The notes: generated from the sequence alone by a model not told the origin. A stretch of DNA of 64,000 nucleotides from Collybia mongolica (GCA_013420905.1 JAAXNY010000004.1:248001-312000); one strand, 5' to 3'. Counted from the stretch's first letter, positions 24,746-36,696 are shown. Numbers and translations: made by a program.

Positions 24746-25795
24746 CTAGTATTTGGTATATCCTCCTTTGGCCCTCAACACTGCAGCAATACATCTAGGC
24801 ATGCTCTCAATCAATCCTTGATAGACAGACTTATCTATTGCTTCCCACTCCTTCTCCACTTGCTCCCAAAGCTCATGCTGGCTGTGTGGAGGATTTTCAT
24901 ATTCATTGAGCTTCATTTTGAGGTGATGCCAAAGATGTTCAATAGGATTCATGTCAGGTGACTGTGCAGGCCACTTCATAACATTGAAACCATTGTCCTT
25001 GAACCAGTTTTGGGCCTTCTTGCTTGTGTGTTTGGGGTTATTGTCCTGCTGGAAGATGATATTGGCAGGGGTTTTCCCATAGTGATGAAGGGAATCTTGA
25101 AGCTCATCCTCCATGATGGATACATAGAGGTCTGCATCCATCTTTCCCTCAATCCTGGTTGCATATCCAACCCCATGCCACCCCATGCAGCCCCATACCA
25201 TCACATTACCACCTCCAAACTTCAGTGTCCCCTCTACAATCCTATCACTCAACTGCTCCCCTACCTCTTTCCAGATCCATTTCCTTCCATCTGACCCCAG
25301 ACGGTTAATTTTGGTTTCATCAGATCATATAACCCTTTTCCAGTCCTCCAGAGTCCACTCCTTGTGCCTTTCTGCAAAGTCCAACCAATCCCTCCTATGA
25401 CAGGTTTTGAGAAGAGGCCATTTTCATTTTACTGCAGGCTGTAAACCATGCTTTTTCAAGTTGCAACAAATAGTTTGGGAGGAAATGGATTGGTTGGTGA
25501 CATCTTGAAGAGCTTTGGTGACTTGGACTGCATTATCAGCCTTGCCCATGCAAATGATGTGCTTTGCATAGCTAATATTGGCAGAAGTGAGCTTGGAAGG
25601 ATGGCCCCCAAAGGACTTTGGGAGCTCAGAACAATACTGAGAGTGGATCCTAGAGATAGTAGCAATGGAGAAGCCAGTGATCTTGTGGATCTGGTGGCCA
25701 GAAGTGCCTGCATCAAGCAGTGTGATGAGATGAGAGCGCTGAGCAGGGGTAAGAGATCGCATAGTGTGTTTGGGGGCATTAGAGCACTTGAACAC
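24746..25795 (-). pseudogene. Tc1/mariner transposase relic of element B
   Basis: One frame of 349 codons runs from 25795 to the stop at 24746. It keeps the helix-turn-helix region (SGHQIHKITGFSIATISRI near 30-48), the first Asp (SDETKINRLGSDG), the second Asp (QQDNNPKHTS) and the Glu (PIEHLWHHL) with DD34E spacing. Two in-frame TGA codons break it: one at 25424-25426 where relatives have Arg, the other just before SDETK where relatives have Trp. No frameshift was seen. Confidence 0.88.
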
Positions 25796-26068
25796 TCTGT
25801 ATTTATACTAAAACATGAGCAAGTCACATGACTTTTTTTAATACATTAAACAATAAACAAAGTCATGTGACTACAGTTAAGATCTCAGCACTTTCTTATT
25901 TTTTTACAATGGGCAACAAAACTGTTTCAATGATGGCTTTGTATGTATCCTGTGATTTTGCTACCAAAAATGGAAGTGGTGCAAAGACATTATGTAAGCA
26001 GCATTATATGACATCAATGCAGCTTCTGTAATTTTTTCATATTTTTCCAATTTTTATTTTCTGACATA

Positions 26069-27686
26069 CAGTAGGTCAAAAAACTGTCCCAATGTTTGGT
26101 CATTTTATAATGATTTACTTATAACAGAGTACTGGGGATTAATATCATTCTGAGAAAAATATATATGATACTACACCATATTAGCTTTGAAATGAGCCCT
26201 TACTTTCCTTATTTGAATAAAAACTCATTTCATAACAAATTGAACAAAATAATTACTCATTGGGACAGTTTTTTGACCTATGCTTAATTTTGGCAAGATC
26301 TTTACTGCAGCAAGCTTTAACATCATGTGATGTATTGTGGGAACAATAAACAAAGTCATGTGACCATGTTGATATAAATTCAACATGTTTCCATCATTAC
26401 AATCATTCTTTCCTTCCCCCATCATCCCATGAGACCTACATCTTCTACCCAACGCCTTTCTGTGATCTCCCTTCTTCAAGAAGGCTATACCTTGCATCAG
26501 ATCCAGTCCAAAACCACTCTGGGAAAGTCTACCATTGGGAGAATCAAGAAGGAACTGGATATGGACAAGGAAAACCACAGGGGGGGACATCCTTCTAAGC
26601 TCTCTCCTGGTGACAAATGGTCAATTATTTGACAAATTACCACTGGAAGGCTTGATAATGCTGTAGAGGCCACCCATTTCATCAACCAAACTCTTCCCAA
26701 CCCTGTCACACCCCAAACAGTCAGGAATGCACTCAAAAAGAATGACTTTTGTAGTGTTGTCAAGAGAAAACGTCCTCTTCTCAAAAAGGCTCATTGACTG
26801 CAACGTCTTCAATGGGCAAGATACCATGAAAACTGGACAGTGGAGGATTGGAAAAGGATCTTATGGTCAGATGAGGTCAAAATCAACAGGATTGGGTCAG
26901 ATGGAAGAACTTATACTTGGAAGAAGAAGGGAGAACCACTTTCTGACAGAACCACCACTCCTCCTGTCAAACATGGAGGAGGAAATAATCTTATGGTGTG
27001 GGGCTGTATGGGGTGGAATGGAGTAGGAGTGCTTACAGAGGTCCAGGGGATTATGAATGCAGACCAATACTGCCAGATTTTGGATGGGGGAGTAGTGGAA
27101 AGCTTTGAAAAGCTGGAGATGCCAGAGGGAGAGAGGATGTTTCAGCAGGACAATGACCCCAAACATGCATCCAACAAGGCAACCAAGTGGTTTGAAGACA
27201 ACAACATTGATGTTATGGTCTGGCCAGCACAATCCCCTGACATCAACCCCATTGAACATCTCTGGGTAGTGTTGAAGAAGGCACTTAAGAAATACCCACC
27301 AGCCCCCAAAGGAGTACATGAGTTGTGGGATAGGGTGGTAGTGGAATGGAATGGAATTCCACCAGAAACATGCCAGACACTTATAGAAAGCATGCCTAGA
27401 AGGGTTCAAGCAGTTATTAAGGCAAAAGGTGGTCATACCAAGTATTAATTGTGTAAATAGAGACTTTGGAGATGTAGGTCAAAAAACTGTCCCAATGAGT
27501 AATTATTTTGTTCAATTTGTTATGAAATGAGTTTTTATTCAAATAAGGAAAGTAAGGGCTCATTTTAAAGCTAATATGGTGTGGTATCATATATATTTTT
27601 CTCAGAATGATATTAATCTCCAGTACTCTGTTATAAGTAAATCATTATAAAATGACCAAACATTGGGACAGTTTTTTGACCTACTG
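26069..27686 (+). mobile_element. Decayed Tc1/mariner element C nested in element B
   Basis: The ends are CAGTAGGTCAAAAAACTGTC and its inverse, flanked by TA at 26067-26068 and 27687-27688. Joining the outside flanks restores the ATATGG sequence of B's repeat exactly, so C inserted into B. Inverted repeats are about 212 bp (26069-26281 and 27476-27686). It is 1618 bp and belongs to the same subfamily as the intact element at 20099, whose ends read CAGTGGCTCAAAAAACTGCC. Confidence 0.92.
26429..27448 (+). pseudogene. Tc1/mariner transposase relic of element C
   Basis: A 340-codon frame matches the intact transposase at 20326-21345 end to end, with DD34E residues preserved (WSDEVKINR, QQDNDPKHAS, PIEHLWVVL). 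Two in-frame TGA codons, at about 26630 and 26795, sit where the intact relative has CGA-type arginines (IIRQI and KRAHR). Both are explained by a single C-to-T change at CpG. There are no frameshifts, so inactivation seems due to methylation-type decay alone. Confidence 0.9.
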
Positions 27687-27744
27687 TATGGATGCATCTT
27701 TACAGAATGTGAAAACATTGAAACGGTTTTGTTGCCTACCTGTA

Positions 27745-28757
27745 TATTGTTATATCCCCATCTCACATCAAATTTAGTAAAGTATTTGGCTCCCTAAAGT
27801 TTGTTTGTGAGTTCAGATATAAGAGGTAGGGGGTAACAATTCTTAATGGTCATCTCATTTAGACATCTGTAGTCCTAGACTAGGCATAATTTCCAATCCT
27901 TCTTCTTGACAAAGAAGAAAGGTGAAGCCATTGGTGATTTTGAAGGTCATATTCTACCTGTCCTGACATTTTCATCCAGAAATGCATCCAACTCCTTTTC
28001 TTCAGTAAGGGATAATGGGTAGACCTTACACCCTTTCATTTCCACATCAGGTACCAGTTCAATTGCATGGTCCCAAGGTCATTTTGGGGGTAACTCATCA
28101 AATTAAGCCTTTTCAAACACCCTTTTGTATTTGAGGTATTTAGGGGGGATCATCTCTTCTATTGGCTTGTCACCCTTGTCCTTCAGGGCCTCTTCCACTA
28201 ATCTTTGCAAAATGTTGGATGTAGCTCGAATGTATTGCATGGAAATGTAATTTGCATTTACAGAGATGAGCTTGTCTCCCTCCTCAATATTCATTCCAGC
28301 AATGTTACAGATTATCTGAATGTAATCTCCATGATCTTCTTCATCCATGAGGTTTGGTAGATTACCATGCATGTTACATCCTGGAGGGCATCTATCCAAG
28401 AGGACCTTCCCTGATTTCCAGTCTACATTTGGGTTATGCTTCTTTAACCATGAATAGCCAATAATGATGTCATGACTACCAAGTGATGTAACAGCAAACA
28501 AGGTATGTTCCACATGGTCCCCAATACTTAGTTGAAGATCAACCAGGTCTGTAATTGAACCATCCCAGTTTGTAGTTCCATCAATATTATACACTGGAAT
28601 TGGGTGTGGCAGTGGAGAGGTATTTGTATTATTCTTTTCAGTGAAACTTCAATCAATAAAGAGTCCAGTGGCTCCACAATCCAATAAAGCTTTAACAACT
28701 GGAGCCAATAGAGACAAAAAACTAATGGCCAACTCAATGAGCTTTCATTTTGCTCAG
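27745..28757 (-). pseudogene. pol: Truncated Ty3/gypsy pol (protease to RT start)
   Basis: On minus, from about 28720 downward, there is a retropepsin region (LLDCGATGLFID followed by a stop), a protease-RT spacer with a clear 163-codon open stretch (28594-28103), then the start of reverse transcriptase including the blocks PSKSPMASPFFF and GAKYFTKFDVRWGYNN, where it ends abruptly next to transposon B. Several TGA/TAA/TAG codons interrupt it. Sequence left of transposon B (before 24506) does not continue RT, so the fragment was truncated before B inserted beside it. The 28758 end coincides with the return of CpG-containing sequence. Confidence 0.85.
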
Positions 28758-30128
28758 TCCGAAGTTGCAGCAAGTAATTCCGCCGGTATCCATGGGGAAG
28801 TATGAATTATTTGGTGTGGGGAATAACTCACGCCCCTGAAGGCACTCCACATGAGCCACCAGTCCCTTTGGCCTTATATTTGGCCTCGTAAAGGGTGGAG
28901 AAAGGTGCATGGGGAGAAAGGCGAGAGGGAGGCACGAAAGGCAGAGATGGACAATGTAACCACGAGTTGTCGTTGGTGATGAGGTATTTCTGAGTAGAAC
29001 ATAAAGCTCATCGACGTTTATGGTCTAGTGATCAGGGTGAGGTCGACGCCAAAGGTTGGGCAGACTAGGACGTTCTTGGCAAAAATAATTTTTAGCTTGT
29101 TCATTTCGTCAATTTCCACAACATGAGCCCAACCCTGTAGATGATGGAAGCAAAGATAACCGCAATTCTCCCGAAGTGGTGTGGGGTGCAAGGAAGGCTT
29201 CATGGGTGCAAGGTGATCTTGTTTGCTGCAGGTGTCCGACACCAGGTCGATGTTTTAACGGTGTTTTTCAACATGTCTTCCCCCATGAAACGTAAACTCC
29301 ACTCTCACATCCTTTTAAGCCCAGTCAATCCTTCACACAAGATCATAATGTAAGACAAGAACCAACATAATAAACGCTGTGCAAGATATAATGTATACGA
29401 TATCTCTACAGCATCACCGGAATAACTCCTAACCCACTTCCCGAATCTGACGAGACGAGTTTAGTGTTATACAATATCTAAGCACATATTGGGTTGTAAG
29501 CCCGTGCAAGGAACAGAACGAATATCTAGATGTTACTTGACACATGTGGCGGTCCTTCTTGACCAGGCCGAACTTTTTTTCGTAATTTAAATGCGTGACT
29601 AGTCCACTGAGACGGCAGAGGATGGTTCGCGATGAAAATACGTGTCAAGGGGACCCTATTGGACCAGTGCAAAACGCTATCATTGTTCCACCATGAAGAA
29701 GGGTTCCTATGTCCCGGTTGACGAGATTAGGCCATAGATTGATGCGTGGCAAGAGAACTTGGATGTGGAACGCAGGCAGCCGGGAGAAGCGGGAGATATG
29801 GGTCAACTGAATGAGACGAATCTGAACAGTAATTTACGGATAGACAGGAACGAAGACAGAGATTGGACTCGTAGCAGCAGCGCATGGGCGGCTCGAAGGG
29901 CGTATCCTTCATCAAAGGACCCTGGCACTACTATGAAAAAAATCCGGAGAAAATCAACATATTAGCTATGTTTTCCACTCAAGATTGCAGGCTCCTGGGA
30001 GATAGGAAGCGATATTAGTAAGGGAAAGCAACTGAGTAACTCAAAACACACCGATCGTGACCGAACACAATCACTAACCATCCACGCGAACACCGCTCAA
30101 CGAGTCCAGACCTGTCGACCCCAAGCCT
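28758..30128. other. CpG-containing intergenic sequence, no supportable gene
   Basis: Composition switches at about 28.76 kb from CpG-poor to CpG-normal. The minus-strand frame 29018-29242 (74 codons) has protein-like composition but no motif I know. Nothing else is supportable. Confidence 0.4.
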
Positions 30129-32048
30129 TTACAGTCTCGACATATTGGATTGACTCCCATTTTCCTTTTCCTCATGACAGCGAGAAGGTACTTTTGGTAG
30201 CTGCTTGACGGAGGCAGCCTGCTTGATCAGTACCCGGCGCCGAAGGACAAGTGGCCGAGGGCGGGACAAGACACGAACTGGATACCCCCCAGTGCCAGTA
30301 AACGACGGCTGGACTAAGGGAAATGGGGGGTACTCAACCAACGGTAGGCAATCAATTGGAGTGCCGGAATCGACAGAAACGTCAGGAATATCCTGGCCTA
30401 TGGTACGAGATGATAAAGGAGCCTTGAAAGTCTCTGCTTCTTCAACCGCCTTGTCGCCGTCTTCTCCTCCAAATCTGGCGTGTTCTTGCCAGGAATCCGG
30501 TGGTAGTTCAGGCGGCGGGTCGACCCAGTTAGCCGGCCTTGGCGTCGGTCCCTGGACCAAGACGACCTTCACATCCCCGTGCAGACTCCATGACTTTCCT
30601 AGCTTGGTGATAGGCCCCGAGCGCGGAACCAACCGCACAATTGCTGGAGGCGCCTGGTAAAGTCCCATGAGATGCATTCCTCCTTCGAGGTGCTCAAGGT
30701 CCCACCCATCGAGCATGGGCGACGGGGGCTCCTTGAACCGGCTTTGTTCAGAGGGGTCGTACGATAACCCGTGCCAGGAATTGTCTTCCATGGGATCACG
30801 CCAGGTGCACACGTTCTCTGGGGTGGCCCACGTTCGTTCGCCAAACGATGATGGGCTTGTGGTAATCTGGACTTCAGGGGCAGTATTCGTTGTAGGCTTT
30901 CCTTCGCGACGGCGGCTTGTGCGTGGTGGCTGATGGGCAGGATGGGGTTGCTGTGGAAGGTCAAGAAGATCCCAGCCCACGACACGAGGCGACAAAGGGA
31001 CCTCGAGAACTTCCGCTTCAACCGCCTTGACGCCATCTTCTCCTTCAAATCTGGCATGTTCTCTCTAGGTATCTAGTGGCAGTTCGGGCGCGGGGTCAAC
31101 CTAGTTGGCTGGCCTTGGCATCGGTCCCTGGACCAAGACGACCTCCACGTCCCCATGCAGGCTCCGCGACTTTCCTAACTCGGTGACAGGCCCTGAGCGC
31201 GGGACCAACCGCACGACTGCCGGAGGCGCCTGGTAAAGCCCCATGAAATGCATTCCTCCTGCGAGGTGCTCGAGGTCCCACCCATCGAGCCTGGGCGATG
31301 GGGGCTCCTTGAACCGGCTGTGTTCGGAGAGATCGTACGATAACCCGTGCCAGGAATCGTCGTCCACTGGAACACGCCAGGGATATGCGTGCTCTGGGGT
31401 GACCCATGTTCGTTTGCCGAACGATGATGGGCTTGCGGCGGGCTGGACTCCGGTGGCGGCGTTTCTCGTGAGGTTCTTCCCGTGGCGACGCCTTGGGTGT
31501 GGTGGCCGATGGGCAGGGTATGGTCGGTACCTTGAGGATGACTGGGTTTTTCGGGGCACACGGACGCTAGAAACGGCATCCAAAAGTGGGGCGGGTTGAG
31601 TGTCCTGTCCTGTGTCAGTCGCCGGTGGAGCGACGAAGTCTACATCAACCCCCATAGACTAAATAGCTACTAGGAGAGCTTTGGCAGCTAAACGTGCACA
31701 TGGCGACAACCTGGAGCGCGGTAGCGGATGGTGGATGAATCTAGCCTGTGCGAGGAATGGGAACCAGTATACTTGGGGCTGGTCCCGAGGTGCTATCGTT
31801 GGTGGCGGAGCAAAGCCATCCAGACGCCGCGAGACGGCACGGCGAAGGCGGCTGTGAACAATGGTCCACTGGTGTATTCTGCTGTGTTCATGTTGTCGGG
31901 CGAGAGCTCCGATTGGGACCGCGAAGGAAGACGGCTTTGGGCACGAGCGGGAAGCGGGAGGTGATGCAACCCGAAGACGGAGTATAGCCTTCGAGAATGC
32001 TTGTATTGGGCGGAGGCGAAGCCGTTTGGAGTAGAATCCGATACCCAT
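30129..32048 (-). pseudogene. Broken unknown ORF with a tandem ~170-aa duplication
   Basis: One minus-strand frame runs 640 codons from 32048 to 30129 with only three stops (near 31660, 31101 and 31066), all TAG. The middle and C-terminal parts contain two tandem copies of a unit of about 170 residues, each holding SWHGLSYD, RFKEPPSP, LDGWDLEHL, MGLYQAPPA, VRLVPRSGP, VVLVQGP and RPAN. Aligning the copies shows that two of the TAG stops in copy one stand where copy two has TGG (Trp), so they are single-base nonsense changes. The protein is Pro/Arg-rich and I recognise no family. It could be a recent pseudogene of a host or transposon-related gene. Confidence 0.55.
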
Positions 32049-34660
32049 ATTCTTGGCGGGGTATTTATTCTTGAGCTTTTGGTTGAAATAAGTTGCGATT
32101 GTTATGGTCTAAGATTAAGATTGAATTGAGGAGGCTGACATTCTCGAAGTGAAGTTATTCAATCACCCCGACCAGCAGTCCAAATCCCAATCTAGCAACA
32201 TGATAGCCTTGAAGCGTCCGAACTTCGAGGACATGGCATCGAAATGATCACTAAATTATAATCGAAGCTGGCAGTTGTCTTTCCCTGCTCGATCCTCCTG
32301 CACAACCCAACCCACCATCATCGTACATCCTTCACAACTCACCAGCACCCTGTCAAGTCCAAGATGATGGTCATAAGTAACCAAACTACGTGCCTCGTAT
32401 GTGTTCCAGTGTCCAGTACGACTTTCTGTACGCCCCACGACAATGGCCATCAGCAACCTTGAAGTTTATGCCTTGGACGAGTGTCACGACATCATGTTGA
32501 TTGTATGAGGTTGACTATGGGCGTCTATTATACGAATTATACTATTGTGTTTTGGTACCGTCCCGGAAATGAGGTTTAATGGAAACTGTGTAGGAGCTGA
32601 AGCGATATACACCGTTTGAGAAAGAGATGTTGGACCGTGTCACTACAAAATGTTGGAACAGAATGCAAATCCTAAACCATCACGTGCATATCAGAAGCGC
32701 GCACATGATCTGAACGCGCACTACCAAACGCGTGGGCAATAGGTTCGAAATTGCTTACTAATCAAATAATTCAACACCATTATCATCTTTATTCCGACAA
32801 TTATAGAAATATATAGAAAATTCCAGTTACATATGTAAAGTAGCTCAAGCGAAACAACAATTTTTACTACAGGGTCTAACCACTCCCAAGACTCACTGCG
32901 CTCATGTAACCCCCAACGGATACACATTCAAAGTTTCAATCCGAATTTATTGTGTGGATGCCAGAAGAGAAACAATCTATAGATAAGATTTTGCCATCAG
33001 GCAAAGGTGCCAATCATGGTAAATCATTGGGCTACAGTGTTTGGATCATGTAGCCCGATGAAGAGGAAAGGTGGAAAGGTGATCACAGCTTTAGCCATTG
33101 TTCGTATGGTACCCATTCCTAGTCGAGGTTCAACCATCGGCTCTGAAGTTGAGCGACTTTCTGGCGATAAGACATAGGACGGTCGTCTTCGACAGCTAGA
33201 AAGCCCGGGGCCATCCGGATAATTCGCACTTTTTCGAGCCCGCTGTAGGCCCTTGCATGTTTGAGTCCTCCCACCGCCTCGAAAGAGCCATATAATTAGT
33301 GCAGCAGTTAGAGAGGTGGTGGTTAGAAGTTAGACCCTTGACGTCTGACCGTTGGAGATTCTGGAGTAGGCTTGTATCTAAGATGTAATGTGAAAGTTGA
33401 ATTGAACGTGTTGTAGTTGATTTGATAAAGATAGAATAAAGGTACACACTCTAAGAATGGGAGAAGCAAATTTTGTGAGGGCCAGTGAACGAGGTAGAAT
33501 CGTCTGCGGGAAAACGGTGTGCAGCTTCACAAGCTCTGTGGAAATAAAACTTGTTAAACCGGAATCTTCGAGGTTTCTATGTGGAGATGACATGGAGACG
33601 GGAGCGCAAAATATCCAAAAAGCGGGCGCGCGTCAGCCCTATGCTTACACGAGATGGGCAGTCTGACCCTTGAATGAATGTGCGCAAATTCATCGTCTAT
33701 AAGCTCCTGGCTCACTGCTCCGTGGGTGCACGATGCAGTCATGCCTGTGTGAGCCTAATTATGTTGTTAGTGTGCTTATTTCTTCGAGATATTTATCTAA
33801 CTTAGTCCATAGACGAGGTGTCGAAAGTGCGACCACACGCCAAAAGAGCAGACTTCCCCTTACATCGAAAAAAGTATCTCTGAAAGTATATCTGGTGGGG
33901 GACACACCGCGGGTGGGGCAAAACGGAGTCGAAGAGTCCTCCGGGAACATAAATTCCAAGCGTTAGGCAATAGTTTGAATCTTGGTGTTGGCTCTGTTAA
34001 ACGTTTTGAGAAAGACGCATTCAGCGATGTGAACTATGCGTGATTCTACAGGGGGATAATTTCTTTGATGGTTTCGCTTGAAAGAGGATTGGGGCCACAA
34101 AGGTGATAGTATTGGTATTGCTTGGTGGTGGGTGAGTAGGAGAGGGAGATCCGGATATACAAAAGTTTGTCGCGTCCATTCACGTGACAGGGTTGTCTGG
34201 CCGCGTGACGACTAACGCGTCTTGTTGATTTTCCAACTCTCGCTCTCACCACCGCACACAACAACCAAGTTACCACTAATCTCATTAATATACTACTCCT
34301 TCGCCTCGGCTGCTCCGAGGTGTAAAACCATAAAACACTTACTTCCGCCAATTCTTAGAAGAAAATGCGCCGCAACACTAAGGCTAGCTTGAAGCGCCTT
34401 CCACTGGTGGACATTACCTCGCTTGCTTAGTCAACAGCAAGCTTGTTTCTTGATATTCCGGAGCAGAGAAACGCTACTCTGATGAAGCCTTTCGTCAGCC
34501 CATCTTCTCAAGCGATCGTCTCGGTACCGGGAGACCATGAACCATGAACCATGAAAACCAAGTCTCAGATGACAAAAACAACACGCTCAACCAGACTGGA
34601 GCTCTATACAACCTATCGGCAAACCTGCATTAAACAAACGGGAAACTGAAACCTCCCCAG
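32049..34660. other. Intergenic sequence with no supportable gene
   Basis: The open frames here (up to 101 codons at 34046-34351 on minus) conflict with each other and carry no motif. I see nothing else that can be supported. Confidence 0.45.
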
Positions 34661-34679
34661 TAAACGATTTAAACATCCA

Positions 34680-36240
34680 GTTCTCTACCTGTGTTGCCCG
34701 AATTCTCGAAGTTATACCGAACGTCGCCCCCGAGTTTTGAGAGGAGCCTGGATACCCCAAAGCCGAACGAAGTCAAGGAAAGAGCAAAAGCGAAGATTTT
34801 GATGACACCGAACAAGCGGGGCCCTCCAAACGGGCGAAATTTGAATACGTCCACACCTCTCGGCGAGGTGCAAAACATTTCGACCTCGCTGTAGTGTGGC
34901 CCATTCAGTTTCGACGGAGGCCCAATTGCTGATTCGCCTTGTACGATCTAGACATAGCTACAGACAGACTTCCCATATACTCCCCAAGCGTATCTTCGCC
35001 AAACCTTTGCTTCGCGAGGTAAACTCTACGCGCAACCTACCAATTCCTCGTACAACAAGAACGAGAATACGAAGACCAAAAGTACTCAATTCAGGAGGCC
35101 AAAGCCTGACTGCCGTACGCACGACGCACGATCCATACCGCCGCAAGAAGCGGAGGTGCCAGAATAAGCGGGACGCCCAGTTAAAGAAGGAGCTAGCGTG
35201 GATCCATGAACAGAACCGAGGCGACAGTAACGGTGATGATGGTTCTGAAGGAATCGAATACGGTTGTTGATTTTCCACGCAGCTCTTCGTAAAGTACCTT
35301 CACGATAATTCGTTCCGCTGCCAGTGACTGATCATAACAATAGTACAGGATGATCCAATGTCAGGAAACCCGCCTCTTTGTAAGAAATGCATGCTCTCGT
35401 ATGCCTCGACCCTTCTCGGCTCGCACGACTCCAACGTACGGTACGTGCACGAATTGGGGTGAACGGCGGCGATGCCGGCTTCGGAGTTGGCGCGCTTCCT
35501 CCTTGCCACAGTTATGGTGCTGTGGGGGCGTTTGAGACAGAAGCAGGATCTAGAAGCGGCGGGCTTAGAAGGGTGGGAGGAGTGTCCGTTTTGCGAGTGG
35601 GGCTACGTCATGGAGGTGAGTGTACTCGAGGACCGCCTGTTGAGGTGCGGAGACGAGGACGTTTGCGGTATTATGAATTGTAGGATTTGCAAACGAGTGA
35701 TGTCTTCTCATTCCGGCTCAAGTTGGGAGCCCGATATTCGAGCGTAGGATCATTTGCCAAAAAGTTACAAATGTTACTCAATAAGACGCATAGAAGTAGA
35801 AGATGATGAATAATTGGGTGGCCGGCATACCACTAAAGTTTCTTACTAACGCCCATTTCAGCGCGCGCCCTTATGCGTAATCGCCCACGGTGTCATAAAG
35901 GTAAGCAAGCTTAACCACATCACTTCCACACGCTCATTCAAGAGTTTGTACTTTGATTCTAGCATTCATTAAAGATTTGGGGGTGCGTTTACATCCTTCA
36001 TCATCACTTCTCTCTTATGGTCAACAATAACTTCGCAGTGCAATATGATGGTGTGTGCCTGCGGCGCCATCTCTTGCTACGTCTGTTGTAAGCTCATCTT
36101 GGGATACGGGCGCTTCAGCAACTATTACACGGATGTCAGTCGCCCTATGCAATTCCTCACCATTCGGTATGTTGACCTTCCAAAATAGATGTTAAAGGCT
36201 TGCTTCCTTGACTCCTCGGAAGAATCCTAAGTCGCTGAGG
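34680..36240 (+). pseudogene. RNF216/TRIAD3-type RBR E3 ubiquitin ligase relic
   Basis: Intact family members transfer ubiquitin through a RING1-IBR-RING2 module. In order along this stretch one can read: CVARILEVIPNVAPEF (34690), a Lys-rich segment with KHFDLAV (34850), TYQFLVQQEREYEDQKYS (35030, another frame), KKELAWIHEQ (35190), IEYGC followed by a stop where the RING Cys belongs (35270), MIQCQETRLF (35350), CKKCMLSYASTLLGSHDSN (35380, next frame), ASELARFL (35480), LEGWEECPFCEWG (35575), CGIMNCRICKR (35665), ALMRNRPRCHK (35865), AFIKDLG (35965) and CACGAISCYVC (36060). The pieces are collinear, and several are bounded by GT...AG introns, but they change frame repeatedly and zinc ligands are lost (one Cys became Arg). 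It is a decayed gene. Confidence 0.78.
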
Positions 36241-36287
36241 CAAACTTATTCTATGACTCTAGCATTAGGATTCTAATTTACATGCTC

Positions 36288-36696
36288 CAAACGCCATTCT
36301 ATAAAGTGAACATAGCCGGCTACCGTGCCCTCGAGGAGCACAAGCTCGCTCACCCCGATTTCCACGAAGAAGTGTACAAATTGCACTTCCCCAGCAGCCC
36401 CACGAGGGAGAGGCAATTTTGCTGGACCACCTAGAAACGTTTTTATGGCGACATACGTGGGTATGGGAGGGTTGCATGCTACTGCGGAGGAGGCGCGTGT
36501 GGTTGTGCAATGGTATATAGACGACATAGACAGAGCGGTGAGGGGAGGGGGAGAGGTGTGGCAGGTGTGGGAGAGGTGGGAAAAGGAGGCAAAGGGAGAG
36601 AACCACCCGCGGCAGTCGGTCCCATTGTACAGTACACACAAATATCCTACCAATTTCATTCTTTTATTCTTCAGCACATCCTCTAATCCCTTGTGA
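36288..36696 (+). pseudogene. Frameshifted unknown coding fragment
   Basis: One plus frame reads FYKVNIAGYRALEEHK and HFPSSPTRERQFCWTT up to a stop near 36435; the next frame takes up at the same place with NVFMATYVGMGGLHATAEEA and WYIDDIDRAV and runs on to 36696. The two join smoothly with a one-base shift, so I infer a broken gene. I do not recognise the family. Its 3' end overlaps the last exon of the minus-strand serine hydrolase by about 14 bp. Confidence 0.3.

Larger units (their letters stand above)
24507..27742 (-). mobile_element. Decayed Tc1/mariner element B, split by element C
   Basis: The left end is CAGCAGGCAACAAAACTG after TA (24505-24506); the right end is the inverse of CAGGTAGGCAACAAAACCG before TA (27743-27744). 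The long inverted repeats (about 230 bp) contain CTGTAAAGATGCATCCATATGTCAG. The right repeat is interrupted at its internal TA by element C (26069-27686). Without C the element is 1616 bp. Its minus-strand transposase has two stop codons, so it cannot move itself. Confidence 0.9.

Noticed and set aside
33236..33285. Possible T-loop GTTTGAGTCC near a CCCACC end
   Set aside because: The T-stem does not pair and no matching 5' half of a tRNA was found on either strand.
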